From: a bacterium
Lineage (GTDB): Bacteria > Myxococcota_A > UBA9160 > SZUA-336
Reading direction: 5' to 3'
Length of the DNA: 64,000 nucleotides
Assembly (NCBI GenBank): GCA_024226335.1
Contig: JAAELY010000238.1
Coordinates: 1 to 64,000 of the forward strand
Part shown: in pieces, positions 1 through 7,952 of the stretch
How the letters are laid out: every line of letters starts with the position of its first letter
How positions within the stretch are numbered: position 1 is the first letter of the stretch
Translations under genes and position numbers: made by a program
The notes under the pieces: model-generated
The model's input: only the letters and a program-made list of their open reading frames with translations
What the model was told of the DNA's origin: nothing
Databases searched by the model: none

Positions 1-994
1 GGTCGCGAATGCGTTTGGCGATGTCGGTCCAACCGTCCTTCACGAGATCCTCGTCGGTGAATCCGCCCATCTGCAGGGTGGCGAAGTTCATCAGCCACTC
101 GCTTTGCCATCCCGGCTCGAGCTGGGCGAACTCTTCAGGATCGATCGGATGGTTGTTGCGCACATCGATGGACGAGGGCGTGCGCTGTAACACGAACAAC
201 TCCCCGGCGTCGCGCGCGAGTCCGGGGATGCATTGGACCGCGGTGGCGCCGGTGCCGATGATTCCCACCCGCTTGTCGGCCAATCTCTCCATCGGAGCGC
301 CGCCCCAGTCGCCACCGGTGTAGTCGTAGTCCCAGCGCGCAGTGTGGAAGGTGTGACCCTCGAACGACTCGATCCCGGCGATGCCCGGCAACTTCGGGCG
401 AGTCATCGGCCCCGTACCCATGGCGACGAAACGCGCCCGGAAGCGGTCACCGCGGTCAGTCTCGATCTCCCAGCGTGAGGACACGTCGTCCCACTCGAGG
501 CGGGTCACCTGGGTCGAGGTCAGCACCTTGTCGGTGAGATCGAACGTCTTGGCAATGCGCTGAGCGTGTTCGAAGATCTCTTTGCCGTAGACGTACTTCT
601 TGCTGGGCATATACCCGGTCTCTTCGAGTAGGGGCAGGTAGACCATCGCCGCGGTATCGCACATTGCACCTGGATAGCGGTTCCAGTACCAGACTCCGCC
701 GACGTCGCCGGCGCCGTCAATGATGCGGACATCGGTCACGCCGAGTTTCTGCAACTGGGCTCCGGTGCAAAGGCCGGAAAAACCGCCACCGATCAGCGCC
801 ACAGTGACTTCGTCGGTCACAGGCTCGCGATCGACATCACCGACCCAGGGGTCATCGGCCAGGCCGGCGAATCGGCCGCTCGGTTCCATGTACTGGTCTG
901 CGCCGTCGGAGCGAAAGCGCTTGTCTCTTTCCGCCCGGTATTTCTCACGCAGGGCTTCTTGGTCGGACGGGCTGAGGGAATCGGTGGCTGACAT
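1..994 (-). CDS. Flavin-containing monooxygenase, Baeyer-Villiger type (3' end outside window)
   Basis: The reverse strand is open from an ATG at 994 to the window edge, giving 331 codons with no stop, so the C-terminus is missing. Visible motifs are an N-terminal FAD Rossmann loop (GGGFSG, about residue 69), the GVWYWNRYPG segment typical of class B flavoprotein monooxygenases, the Baeyer-Villiger fingerprint FEGHTFHTARWD, and a second NADPH-binding loop (GIIGTGATA). Such enzymes use NADPH and O2 to insert oxygen next to a ketone, giving esters or lactones. The start is supported by a GGGAG ribosome site about 8 nt upstream. It is divergent from a TetR gene, which probably controls it. The substrate cannot be read from sequence; a cyclic ketone or steroid-like ketone is a guess. 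Confidence 0.92.
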   Translation of the reverse strand, partial: MSATDSLSPSDQEALREKYRAERDKRFRSDGADQYMEPSGRFAGLADDPWVGDVDREPVTDEVTVALIGGGFSGLCTGAQLQKLGVTDVRIIDGAGDVGGVWYWNRYPGAMCDTAAMVYLPLLEETGYMPSKKYVYGKEIFEHAQRIAKTFDLTDKVLTSTQVTRLEWDDVSSRWEIETDRGDRFRARFVAMGTGPMTRPKLPGIAGIESFEGHTFHTARWDYDYTGGDWGGAPMERLADKRVGIIGTGATAVQCIPGLARDAGELFVLQRTPSSIDVRNNHPIDPEEFAQLEPGWQSEWLMNFATLQMGGFTDEDLVKDGWTDIAKRIRD

Positions 995-1023
995 GGAGGT
1001 CTCCCACAAAAATGTTGGTCTCT

Positions 1024-1051
1024 AATATATTCTATGTGACTAATATTGCAA
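1024..1051 (-). promoter_or_regulatory. Promoter-like AT-rich segment between monooxygenase and tetR
   Basis: On the minus strand TTGCAA (1051-1046) is followed after 16 bp by TATATT (1029-1024), a plausible sigma-70 promoter for the monooxygenase. The block is far more AT-rich than its surroundings and carries CTAATAT twice in direct orientation (1022-1028 and 1040-1046, 18 bp apart), which could be the binding site of the divergent TetR protein. This is motif reading only. Confidence 0.45.
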
Positions 1052-1070
1052 AGCCACCTACATTTCGACC

Positions 1071-1715
1071 ATGGACCACAACACTGCCCAGGCGGTTCCC
1101 TCACTTCGGGAGCGCAAGAAGGCCAAGACCCGGGCCGCCCTGATCGAGGCGTCCCAGCGACTCTTCGCGAGGCAGGGCTATACCGGAACCACGCTCGAGG
1201 ACATCTCCGCTGAGGTGGACATCACCACGCAGACCCTGCTGCGCTACTTCGATTCGAAGGCCCAGCTGGCCCTGGCCCCGTTGGCGGCCTCCCTCGAGGA
1301 GGTCGAGCGCATTCTTTTAGACGAGAACCGCTCGGTCGACACGCTGTCTGCGTGGCGTCTCTATGTGCAGCTGGAAGCTGAGGAAGCCTCGAACCCGTCT
1401 GAGTCGACGACCGTTACGTATGTTTCAAACCTACGCGCCTACGACCAATGGGTCGACAAGGATCCCCTGTTGGTCGCCACTCTCACGGGCGTAGAGCGAG
1501 AGCTCCAGGAGCTTCTGGCGACAGCCCTGGCCCGGGACGCTGGGGTCGGATCCGATGACCTGCACTCGACGTTGGTCGCAGCGCTGCTGGTCGCCGGCCG
1601 CAGGGCCATCTGGGACCGCTGGCTCGCGCGCAACTGCGAAACCGATTCCCTCGTCGAGGACCAGCTGGCCGTGGTGGACTACGCAGTCGGGAGTAGGGGT
1701 GTCGGAGACAACTAG
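1071..1715 (+). CDS. TetR/AcrR family transcriptional regulator
   Basis: This 214-residue protein has a typical TetR N-terminus: a basic stretch then a helix-turn-helix at about residues 20-65 (ALIEASQRLFARQGYTGTT, ISAEVDITTQTLLRYFDSK). The C-terminal ligand domain shows no recognisable subfamily. Family members are usually dimeric repressors released by a small molecule. It is divergent from the Baeyer-Villiger-type monooxygenase with only 76 bp between start codons, so it most likely regulates that enzyme and itself. No clear ribosome site precedes the ATG. Confidence 0.9.
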   Translation: MDHNTAQAVPSLRERKKAKTRAALIEASQRLFARQGYTGTTLEDISAEVDITTQTLLRYFDSKAQLALAPLAASLEEVERILLDENRSVDTLSAWRLYVQLEAEEASNPSESTTVTYVSNLRAYDQWVDKDPLLVATLTGVERELQELLATALARDAGVGSDDLHSTLVAALLVAGRRAIWDRWLARNCETDSLVEDQLAVVDYAVGSRGVGDN

Positions 1716-1737
1716 AGGCCCGACACCGGGTCCGAAT

Positions 1738-2871
1738 CTATGCGGCGATCTCAGGGATGTCGATGCCCATATCGCCGAGCAGCGGTAGGAACTTCGAGCG
1801 CGGGATCCGCTCGGCGAAGCCTGCGCGGCGCAGTCGGTTGAAGTACTCCTGAACCTGGCTGACCTGCAGGTGGCCGACGATTTCGATTCCCTTCTTGATC
1901 TGCTCGGGCTTCGTGCCCTTGCCCGCCAGCACGATCATCGCCTCCATGAGGGACGAGTCGAACTGCTGGATGCTGAACTCTTCGCCTGAATCGAGGCCCA
2001 GGTGAATCTGCTCCTTGCGCTCTGGCGCGTGGTCGATGACCCAGCGCAGATGTTGCAGGCCGTAGGATACGTGGCGCGCCTCGTCCTGCATGACGAGCTG
2101 GAACATTCGCTTGTCGACCGGTGTGGGCGAGATGTACTCGCTGAAGCGGAACATCGTCAGGATGTTGCCCTCGGCAAGCAGGTGCATGAACGCGCTGGCA
2201 TCGGAGTAGTTGTCGCAGTCGAGAATCGCCTTCAGCGAGTGCTCGGCCTGAGGTAGCGCGTGCATCAGGCCGACGCCGCCCGCCAGCGCTCGCTTGCGGA
2301 ATACCTCGGCATGACGCGCTTCGTCCATCGCCTGGGTGGCGATGAAGTGCTTCACTTCCTGGAACTGGTCGTTCATGCGCCAGACCCATTTTGCGGGCAG
2401 GTCGGTTGCGATCATTTCGACTTCGGTGAAGAAGGTGCAGAGCTGGGCAAAGGCGATCTCGACCTCGTTCGAGCGCTCGTACTTTTCCAGATCGCCCCAC
2501 GGTACGTCGGTGCTGGCATCCCATTGCCGGCTCATCGCTTCCTCTGTGAAGGAAGCGACCTTGTATGCCCAGACGTCGCTCTTCCGGTTCAGTTCGGGCT
2601 CGAGATCCGCCTGTCGATCCACGTCGTAGGCTGCACCTCTGGGCGCCGGTCCCCGCGCTCCGCGCGGCAGTTCGGGCAGATCGTCATAGCCATAGCTGCC
2701 CTGATTGATGTCCAGATAGGTGAAGCCCCGTTTCCCGTTTTCCGCATTGGCCTGGATCTGCTCCGTGCCCGCCTTCATCCAGCCGAGGTCCAGGTTTCCC
2801 TTGCGGATATCGCGCATGCGCAGCGCGAAGTCGTCGTTGTAGCGAAACTCGGTCGAGCCGTAGTAACTCAT
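1738..2871 (-). CDS. Ferritin-like diiron oxygenase family protein (all metal ligands present)
   Basis: This 377-residue protein has the carboxylate-bridged diiron signature of the AurF/R2-like ferritin superfamily: Glu152, then E184 and H187 in DEARH (183-187), and Glu234, then E264 and H267 in a second DEARH (263-267). Each first Glu is separated from its DEARH by 28-30 residues. Family members activate O2 for N-oxygenation, hydroxylation or desaturation, so an oxygenase is likely but the substrate is unknown. It is the second gene of a two-gene operon: the upstream paralogue stops at 2881, nine bases before this ATG, and the stop region (TAGGAA) supplies the ribosome site, suggesting translational coupling. 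There is no signal peptide, so it should be cytoplasmic. Confidence 0.82.
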   Translation of the reverse strand: MSYYGSTEFRYNDDFALRMRDIRKGNLDLGWMKAGTEQIQANAENGKRGFTYLDINQGSYGYDDLPELPRGARGPAPRGAAYDVDRQADLEPELNRKSDVWAYKVASFTEEAMSRQWDASTDVPWGDLEKYERSNEVEIAFAQLCTFFTEVEMIATDLPAKWVWRMNDQFQEVKHFIATQAMDEARHAEVFRKRALAGGVGLMHALPQAEHSLKAILDCDNYSDASAFMHLLAEGNILTMFRFSEYISPTPVDKRMFQLVMQDEARHVSYGLQHLRWVIDHAPERKEQIHLGLDSGEEFSIQQFDSSLMEAMIVLAGKGTKPEQIKKGIEIVGHLQVSQVQEYFNRLRRAGFAERIPRSKFLPLLGDMGIDIPEIAA

Positions 2872-2880
2872 GATGCGTTC

Positions 2881-3966
2881 CTAACCTTGAAGGAGTTCGA
2901 GGAAGTGGCTGAGGGGGGAGCGCTCGCGTCGATCACCCAGGCCGATCTTTTCGCAGCGCAAGAGGTACTCGTCGGTCGTGCGTTCGTAGAGTCGCGCGAC
3001 CGGATCCAACCCGCCCGAGAGCACGATCAGCGGTTCGATTACCTCGGGTGCACCGAGCGCACCCACCAGGGTGTTCTCGAGCAGGTCGAGGTGTTCGTTC
3101 AGGTGATCGGTCTCGCTCGGACGCGCTTGCAGGCTCATCCGGATGTGGTCGACGCCGTAGGCCACGAAACGCGTGGCGTCCTGCGTCAGGCGGGTACCCA
3201 GGAAGGCGTCGGCGGCGTTCGTGGCCGCCCACTCCCAATGCCGACCCAGCGCCTGAACGAACGACATCAGCGTCACGTTCATGCCGAGCGAGGTCTCTGG
3301 GTAGGTGTCACTTTCGAATACGGACTTCAGCACCTCTCCCAGGCCGAGTGAGTCGACCCCGAGCTGACCGGTCTCGCCAAACAATGCCCGCTTGCGGAAT
3401 CCCTCGGCGATGCGACACGCGTCGAACATCTGTACGCACATCAGGTATTTGATCTCGTGGAATTCCTGATTCGTGCGCCACTCCCAGTAGGCGACCGTGT
3501 CGTTGCAGACGAGACCGATCGAAACCAACGAGGTTGCGAGCTGGCGCAGGGCGCCTTCGGCCTCGTCCGAATGTCCGTGGTCGTTCAGCGCGGTCCAAGG
3601 GACGTCTTTCGCGGGCGCCCAGTGTCGCGACTTGCCCTCTTCGAAGAGTCGCCCGGAAAGATCCGACCAGACATCGCTCTTGCGATTGAGTCGGTAGCCC
3701 AGCGACGGCAGGCCTTCCGGCAGCATTGCACCGCGTGGGGCCATCGAGAAGTTGTGGCGGATGATCTCGGGGATTTGATCGGGCGAATAACCGCCCTGGT
3801 TGATGTCGTCGAGGGTGAGCCCCCGACTGGGCTGGCTGGCCGCGAAACCGGCGCTCTCGCCGGTGTTTTTCATCCAGCCCAGGTCCAGGTCACCCTGCAT
3901 CACCTTCACGACTCGCGCAAAGAGTTCGGGATCCTGGGAATAATCCTTCGGTGCGATGTACGACAC
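2881..3966 (-). CDS. Degenerate paralogue of the diiron oxygenase (metal ligands lost)
   Basis: This protein of about 361 residues aligns along its length with the downstream diiron protein (shared LNRKSDVW, FRKRAL and QD..R..YG blocks). Every expected iron ligand is replaced: Glu152 by Gly151, DEARH by DACRI (182-186), Glu234 by Met234, and the second DEARH by DATRF (263-267). The fold seems intact and there is no stop or frameshift, so it looks maintained rather than decayed. I chose the GTG at 3966 because GGAGGAGG sits just upstream (3979-3971) and the N-terminus then matches the paralogue (MSY); a GTG at 3987 is in frame but would lie at the predicted transcription start. It may be a non-catalytic partner of the active subunit. 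Confidence 0.8.
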   Translation of the reverse strand: MSYIAPKDYSQDPELFARVVKVMQGDLDLGWMKNTGESAGFAASQPSRGLTLDDINQGGYSPDQIPEIIRHNFSMAPRGAMLPEGLPSLGYRLNRKSDVWSDLSGRLFEEGKSRHWAPAKDVPWTALNDHGHSDEAEGALRQLATSLVSIGLVCNDTVAYWEWRTNQEFHEIKYLMCVQMFDACRIAEGFRKRALFGETGQLGVDSLGLGEVLKSVFESDTYPETSLGMNVTLMSFVQALGRHWEWAATNAADAFLGTRLTQDATRFVAYGVDHIRMSLQARPSETDHLNEHLDLLENTLVGALGAPEVIEPLIVLSGGLDPVARLYERTTDEYLLRCEKIGLGDRRERSPLSHFLELLQG

Positions 3967-3988
3967 GCGTTCCTCCTCCGCTTCCACA

Positions 3989-4090
3989 GAGAGTATTGGC
4001 TAGCCCGCTCCCGGAGTGCAATGAGAGTAATGGCTAGTCCGTTCACTGGGTGCAATGAGAGTAATGGCTAGTCCGCTCCGGGAGTGCAAT
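3989..4090. repeat. Three tandem 34-bp repeats upstream of the diiron operon
   Basis: Three head-to-tail copies, each exactly 34 bp, lie at 3989-4022, 4023-4056 and 4057-4090 with a few substitutions between copies. On the minus strand each copy carries TTGCAC and, 18 bp later, AATACT or ATTACT, i.e. a sigma-70-like promoter. Copies 1 and 3 also hold a small palindrome (CTCC-N-GGAG). The copy nearest the gene would place the transcription start around 3985, just ahead of the ribosome site. The array could be a multiplied promoter or an operator array. Confidence 0.85.
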
Positions 4091-4245
4091 CTGAGAATCT
4101 CGATGGCCCACGGGGATTGAGATCTGCCGGCCAGGTGTGGTAGTATCCCTTCAGAACGTTGTAAGATGCTGATTTTGTAACGAATTGCTCTGATTGAAGA
4201 TCGCTCGACGGCCCCCGAAGTGGGTGCCAGAGCTGTGGAAAAGCC

Positions 4246-4851
4246 ATGAAGATTCGCTGTGCAGGATGGGCGCTGGCCGCTCTCGTTTCGCTTTCGCTAA
4301 GCGCGCCCGAGGCGCTGGCTGGAACTCTCACGTTGCGGTTTTTCGGGGGCAGTTCCCTGGATCGCATCCTGGACGACGGAGGCGTCGAGCTACCCGCCGG
4401 TAACGCTGCGTACATCTACGGAAATAGTGGGCCGCTCGACGTGAACTCGATCATCACGATGAACCCAGGGAGCGGTTTCAGTGTGGCCCCCGCCGGCATC
4501 GTGCGGTCCCTCGCCATCGGCGATGGCATCAGTCCCCCGACCGACACCGATGGTCGCTTCCTGTTCGAGGTCAATCTGGGCAGCTTTGAATCCCCGAACT
4601 TCGCGGACGGCCTGTCATTCTTCGTGTTTGCCTTCAATGCCAGTGATCCCGCGATCGCGACAGCCTATGGCGTTTCGCCAAGCTCGTACACGGTCGACAA
4701 TTCGATCTTGCCGCTCGACGGTGACTTGACGCCGCTGCCCGTCGATTTCGTTTTCAACGGCTTCGCCACGACGACTACGCCGGAACCGGCGACCGGCGTG
4801 CTTCTCCTGGCCGCCCTCGCGGGCCTGGCCGCCGCACGGCATCGCAACTAG
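4246..4851 (+). CDS. PEP-CTERM sorting-domain surface protein
   Basis: This 201-residue protein has an N-terminal signal peptide (residues 1-25, ending in EALA) and a C-terminal PEP-CTERM signal: TTPEPATG, a hydrophobic helix, then a short basic tail (ARHRN). The middle is rich in Gly, Ser, Asp and Asn and has no domain I recognise; it resembles small beta-rich exported proteins. PEP-CTERM proteins are processed by exosortase (EpsH/Xrt) and often go to the extracellular matrix. No exosortase lies in this window. The gene converges with the secreted protease gene, leaving only 26 bp between them. Confidence 0.85.
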   Translation: MKIRCAGWALAALVSLSLSAPEALAGTLTLRFFGGSSLDRILDDGGVELPAGNAAYIYGNSGPLDVNSIITMNPGSGFSVAPAGIVRSLAIGDGISPPTDTDGRFLFEVNLGSFESPNFADGLSFFVFAFNASDPAIATAYGVSPSSYTVDNSILPLDGDLTPLPVDFVFNGFATTTTPEPATGVLLLAALAGLAAARHRN

Positions 4852-4877
4852 GCTCCGCCAGCCTCGTTCCAGATCCC

Positions 4878-5324
4878 TCAGGGAACCATCTGCGGCAGCT
4901 CGTAGGGCCGAGTCTGGTTCCAGTCCAGGTCCGACGCGCCCTGGTGACGGTAGAAGAAGCCTTCTCCGGCTTCGAGTTCGAAGTTCTCGCCAGGCGCACC
5001 GGTTTCTGGGAACCACATCTCATCGAAGCCCGGGTTCTCCCCGGAGTCGAAGAAGAACTGTCCGAAGAACAGTTGCTGGATCGGATCGAAGCGCAGGATA
5101 CGATCCGAGTCCAGCGGAGACAGACCGCCGATGGACCCCTGAGTTCCCAATAGGGTGTCGTTGAGCGCCACGCCTTCGACGCTGTAGCAGGGCGCGAACA
5201 TCGAGTAGCTCTGGGCCAGGGTCTGCGTGCGCGAGGGTGCGAAGCCGATGCGCCCGGCCAGGAAGAGCGACTGGGCCGCGCCGCGGTTGTGCACGAACAA
5301 CGCCTCGCCACAGCCGATCGTCAA
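4878..5324 (-). CDS. C-terminal part of the secreted protease, in the -1 frame
   Basis: This 148-codon open frame is the downstream continuation of the protease at 5321-7252. Its segment with LGTQ, SDRI, FDP and a WFPETG block repeats the last ~50 residues of the upstream frame (LGPQ, ADRI, FDP, RFFP). Its opening GCGEALFVHNRG matches its own later GEGFFYRHQG. The repeat unit is therefore cut in half by the frame change, showing that the two frames were once, or still are, one protein of about 791 residues. Its ATG has no ribosome site, so independent translation is unlikely. The product would be a repeated beta-rich C-terminal domain. Confidence 0.7.
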   Translation of the reverse strand: MTIGCGEALFVHNRGAAQSLFLAGRIGFAPSRTQTLAQSYSMFAPCYSVEGVALNDTLLGTQGSIGGLSPLDSDRILRFDPIQQLFFGQFFFDSGENPGFDEMWFPETGAPGENFELEAGEGFFYRHQGASDLDWNQTRPYELPQMVP

Positions 5325-7252
5325 ATCCGACTCGCCGCCGATGGAAAAAAACGTTGGTCGAAATTGGGGTCGCCGCTGCCATCGAATAGGAACGCCGTCT
5401 CGTAGAGCTGAGTTGCGGGATCGAAGGCGAAGATGCGGTCGGCGTTGAACTCATCGAGGCCGCCATCGAGTTGCGGTCCGAGTACGTTGTGTACGGACGG
5501 ATCCTCAGGAACGAAGGGCATGCCCAGGATCTGATAAGCCGCCGCAGGCAGGTCGACTCGCTGAAACCCCGCAGGTGTGCCCTGGACCGTGATGGCGGCC
5601 CGGGTTCCCGCGCGCACGGAAATGCCGGCCACCGCCGTCGTGACGCGTAGCGTGTAGAGTCGGGAGGTGATGCCCGCGGGAGAGCTGCCCGTCGCGTTGC
5701 CATCGTCGAGCAGAGTGGTCGTGGGCGCGATACCCGCAACGCTCGCAAAGGCCGACTGTGTCGGTAGCACAGCGGTCTGAGTGCCGGGATTGGCCTGCGC
5801 GAGCCCGTCGGCAAAACTCACCTCGTAGTCGAGGCCCGCGACTGCATCCCAGCTCAATTCCACCGCACCCGGCGTTTCCCTCACCACCGGTGAAACGTCC
5901 GAATTGGGGTCGAACGGGTCGGACTGGGCTACGTACTCGACCAGATCTCCATCTCCGTCTGCGTCGCTGTCGGCCAGAAACGGATCGCTGCCGAAGATGG
6001 TTTCGAAGTCGTCCGCCAGGCCATCGCTATCGCCGTCTGCGCATAATGAGATGCCTGTTTTCTGTTTCACCGCGTCCAGAAGAACCGGATTGGAGATCAA
6101 GCTTCCCTCGTTGTCTCCCTCCGTGCCGCCATTTTCACAGCCCGATAGACCGTGGATGCCGATGATTCTCCCCAGGGAGTCATAGATCGGCGAGCCGCTA
6201 TTCGACTGCTCGGTATCGGTCTGGTAACGCACCGCGAACAGGCCACTGCTACTCGCGACCGCGGGGCCGGTGTCGCTCTGAAGGACGCCATTGCGCGTGC
6301 CTTCGGTGTCGATGCCGTAACCTTCGATCGTCAAGAGCCCGCCTGCGCTGGTGGTGTCGTGTCCGCAATAGAAGACGGGGCTACAGCCTTCACCCGGACC
6401 CAGAGGTCTGTTCGGATCGGCCGGAATCTCGATCAGAGCCCAGTCGTGCCCCTGCTGTAGGGAAAACGCGAGTCCTCCGGTCGCACTGGACAGGTCCGCG
6501 AGTTCAACCTGCCACTGATCGTCGGCCGCGGCGGCCACGATCGTTCCATTGGGATCCGATGCGGGGACATTGCGTTCGACGGTCCACGGAAGTGGCAGCC
6601 CAGAGACGTTCACGGTATGCGCGGTGGTCAGCATCCAGTGCCCGTTCACCATGAAGCCGGTGAACCAGTTGGAGTTGGGGTCCGACGACACGATGCGAAC
6701 CGTGCAACTCGGACCGGCGACGGGAATGCGGTCATCGTTATTGCAGATCGTACGCGGGATCAGGCCGGAGCTGCTGCTCGCCGGTTCGCGAGGTGTGTAC
6801 GCGAGCCGGGCGATCTCGAGTGCGCGAATCGAGAACGAAGCGCCTTCGCTTGCCGGCGAAACGTGAAGCTCGATATCGATTTCGCCACCGCGGAAGACCG
6901 AACTCCACAGAAGGCCGTTGTAAATCGGCTCCCGATCGTCGACGATCTGCTCTTCGCCATCGACTCGAGACGAAATGCGGATCGAATCACCGGGTCCGAG
7001 CTGTAGATCTCCCAGCTCCAGGCGCGTCCATTCGGCGTCTTCGAGACGGATCTCGTGGAGGAAGATTCGCGCGGTCTCGGGGCCCGTATTCGACAGGAGC
7101 GAACTCTCTAGGGGATAGGGAATGCGCGAGATTTCGTACTTCAACCCATCCTGCGCGACGGCCTTCGCTCCACCAAGCAGCGCCACGATGGCGGCGAGTA
7201 GGCGAAGGGCCAGTAGGACGGGACGACTTCGGGTGGCGCAGATCGATCTCAT
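5321..7252 (-). CDS. Secreted trypsin-like serine protease with calcium-binding linker (frameshifted)
   Basis: Counting from the ATG at 7252, residues 1-33 are a signal peptide (ends in AKAVA). A chymotrypsin-fold domain spans about 160-390 with His212 (TTAHTV), Asp270 (HDWALI) and Ser352 (SNSGSP) as the triad. A thrombospondin-3-like calcium-binding stretch (DGDSDGLADDFE and DSDADGDGD) follows at about 395-440, then beta-rich repeats. The frame closes at 5321 inside a repeat, but a -1 shift at the T7 run (5351-5345) joins it to the 4878-5324 frame. An upstream TTG at 7291 is possible, but only the ATG gives a clean signal peptide. It is probably exported to digest extracellular protein. It has no PEP-CTERM signal in either frame. 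Confidence 0.8.
   Translation of the reverse strand: MRSICATRSRPVLLALRLLAAIVALLGGAKAVAQDGLKYEISRIPYPLESSLLSNTGPETARIFLHEIRLEDAEWTRLELGDLQLGPGDSIRISSRVDGEEQIVDDREPIYNGLLWSSVFRGGEIDIELHVSPASEGASFSIRALEIARLAYTPREPASSSSGLIPRTICNNDDRIPVAGPSCTVRIVSSDPNSNWFTGFMVNGHWMLTTAHTVNVSGLPLPWTVERNVPASDPNGTIVAAAADDQWQVELADLSSATGGLAFSLQQGHDWALIEIPADPNRPLGPGEGCSPVFYCGHDTTSAGGLLTIEGYGIDTEGTRNGVLQSDTGPAVASSSGLFAVRYQTDTEQSNSGSPIYDSLGRIIGIHGLSGCENGGTEGDNEGSLISNPVLLDAVKQKTGISLCADGDSDGLADDFETIFGSDPFLADSDADGDGDLVEYVAQSDPFDPNSDVSPVVRETPGAVELSWDAVAGLDYEVSFADGLAQANPGTQTAVLPTQSAFASVAGIAPTTTLLDDGNATGSSPAGITSRLYTLRVTTAVAGISVRAGTRAAITVQGTPAGFQRVDLPAAAYQILGMPFVPEDPSVHNVLGPQLDGGLDEFNADRIFAFDPATQLYETAFLFDGSGDPNFDQRFFPSAASRI
5345..5351 (-). 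other. U7 slippery heptamer at the protease frame change
   Basis: The minus-strand message reads CGU UUU UUU CCA in the zero frame, so the seven U residues sit exactly in the X_XXY_YYZ register of -1 programmed frameshift sites. Slipping back one base gives UCC AUC GGC and leads straight into the -1 frame that completes the repeat domain. A one-base sequencing or assembly error, or a phase-variable homopolymer, would give the same picture. Confidence 0.6.
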
Positions 7253-7370
7253 GGATGATTCGATGCTGCCAGAACGCAGAGGCAGAGCCAAGCACTACTG
7301 GGGCTTCAGGATTGCCGACTACGCAGAACCGCGTAAAACCCGGCGGATCGAAACGGACTTCACGACCCAA

Positions 7371-7865
7371 TCAAACCGGGTCGGGTCCGCCTTTCTGATT
7401 CGCCTCCATGACCTCGGCGAGCTCGTTGAGTTCTCGGGCGACTTCCGCAAAAGCATCGGCGCGGCGCAGGATGATTCGCGCGCTGTAATCTTGATTCTTC
7501 AGGCTTTCGATGTGGCGTCGGAAAGCGACCGTGGGACCGACCAGGCGGTGCGTGACGAGGACAGATATTCCGAGCATGAGCAGTACGTAGGCGATGGCCA
7601 GGGTCGCGGACACGACCTTGAAGTTCTCGGTCTGGGCGCTGATCACGCGCTCGAAGTACTCTGGCTGATCGGTGTGCTCCAGAGTGATCTCGAACAGACG
7701 CTCATAGGTGATGTAGCTATGGGCCCAGAACGTTCCGGCAAACGCGAACGTGAGAACGAGCAGGTAGACCGGAAGCTTCAGCTGAACCATTGGCTGAAGG
7801 ATGAGATTCAGCGTCTTTCGGCGCGGCTGTACCTTGAAAAGATCGCTGTTGTTTGAAGTCGGCAA
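7371..7865 (-). CDS. Small membrane protein with two TM helices and a HAMP domain
   Basis: This 164-residue protein has a short basic N-terminus, a TM helix at about 32-50, a periplasmic stretch of about 35 residues, a second TM helix at about 83-105, and a HAMP-like segment at 105-155 (LVGPTVAFRRHIESL, then a second amphipathic helix ending ELAEVME). It stops there, with no kinase, methyl-accepting or cyclase domain. The start is a TTG at 7865, supported by a strong GGGAGGG five bases upstream. It lies 87 bp downstream of the histidine kinase on the same strand and could modulate it or another receptor. I know no named family for a stand-alone protein of this kind. Confidence 0.7.
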   Translation of the reverse strand: MPTSNNSDLFKVQPRRKTLNLILQPMVQLKLPVYLLVLTFAFAGTFWAHSYITYERLFEITLEHTDQPEYFERVISAQTENFKVVSATLAIAYVLLMLGISVLVTHRLVGPTVAFRRHIESLKNQDYSARIILRRADAFAEVARELNELAEVMEANQKGGPDPV

Positions 7866-7952
7866 ACTGCACCCTCCCTATGTGCTTCACGGTCCTTCTT
7901 GCGAAAAACTGAAAGCAGGCCGGGGACAGCTGGAGATATTCCCGTCTCCGCG

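Noticed and set aside
2260-3351. 363-codon plus-strand frame over the diiron genes
   Set aside because: It is antisense to two clear coding genes that align with each other; the frame is open because of GC-rich codon bias. No domain is recognisable.
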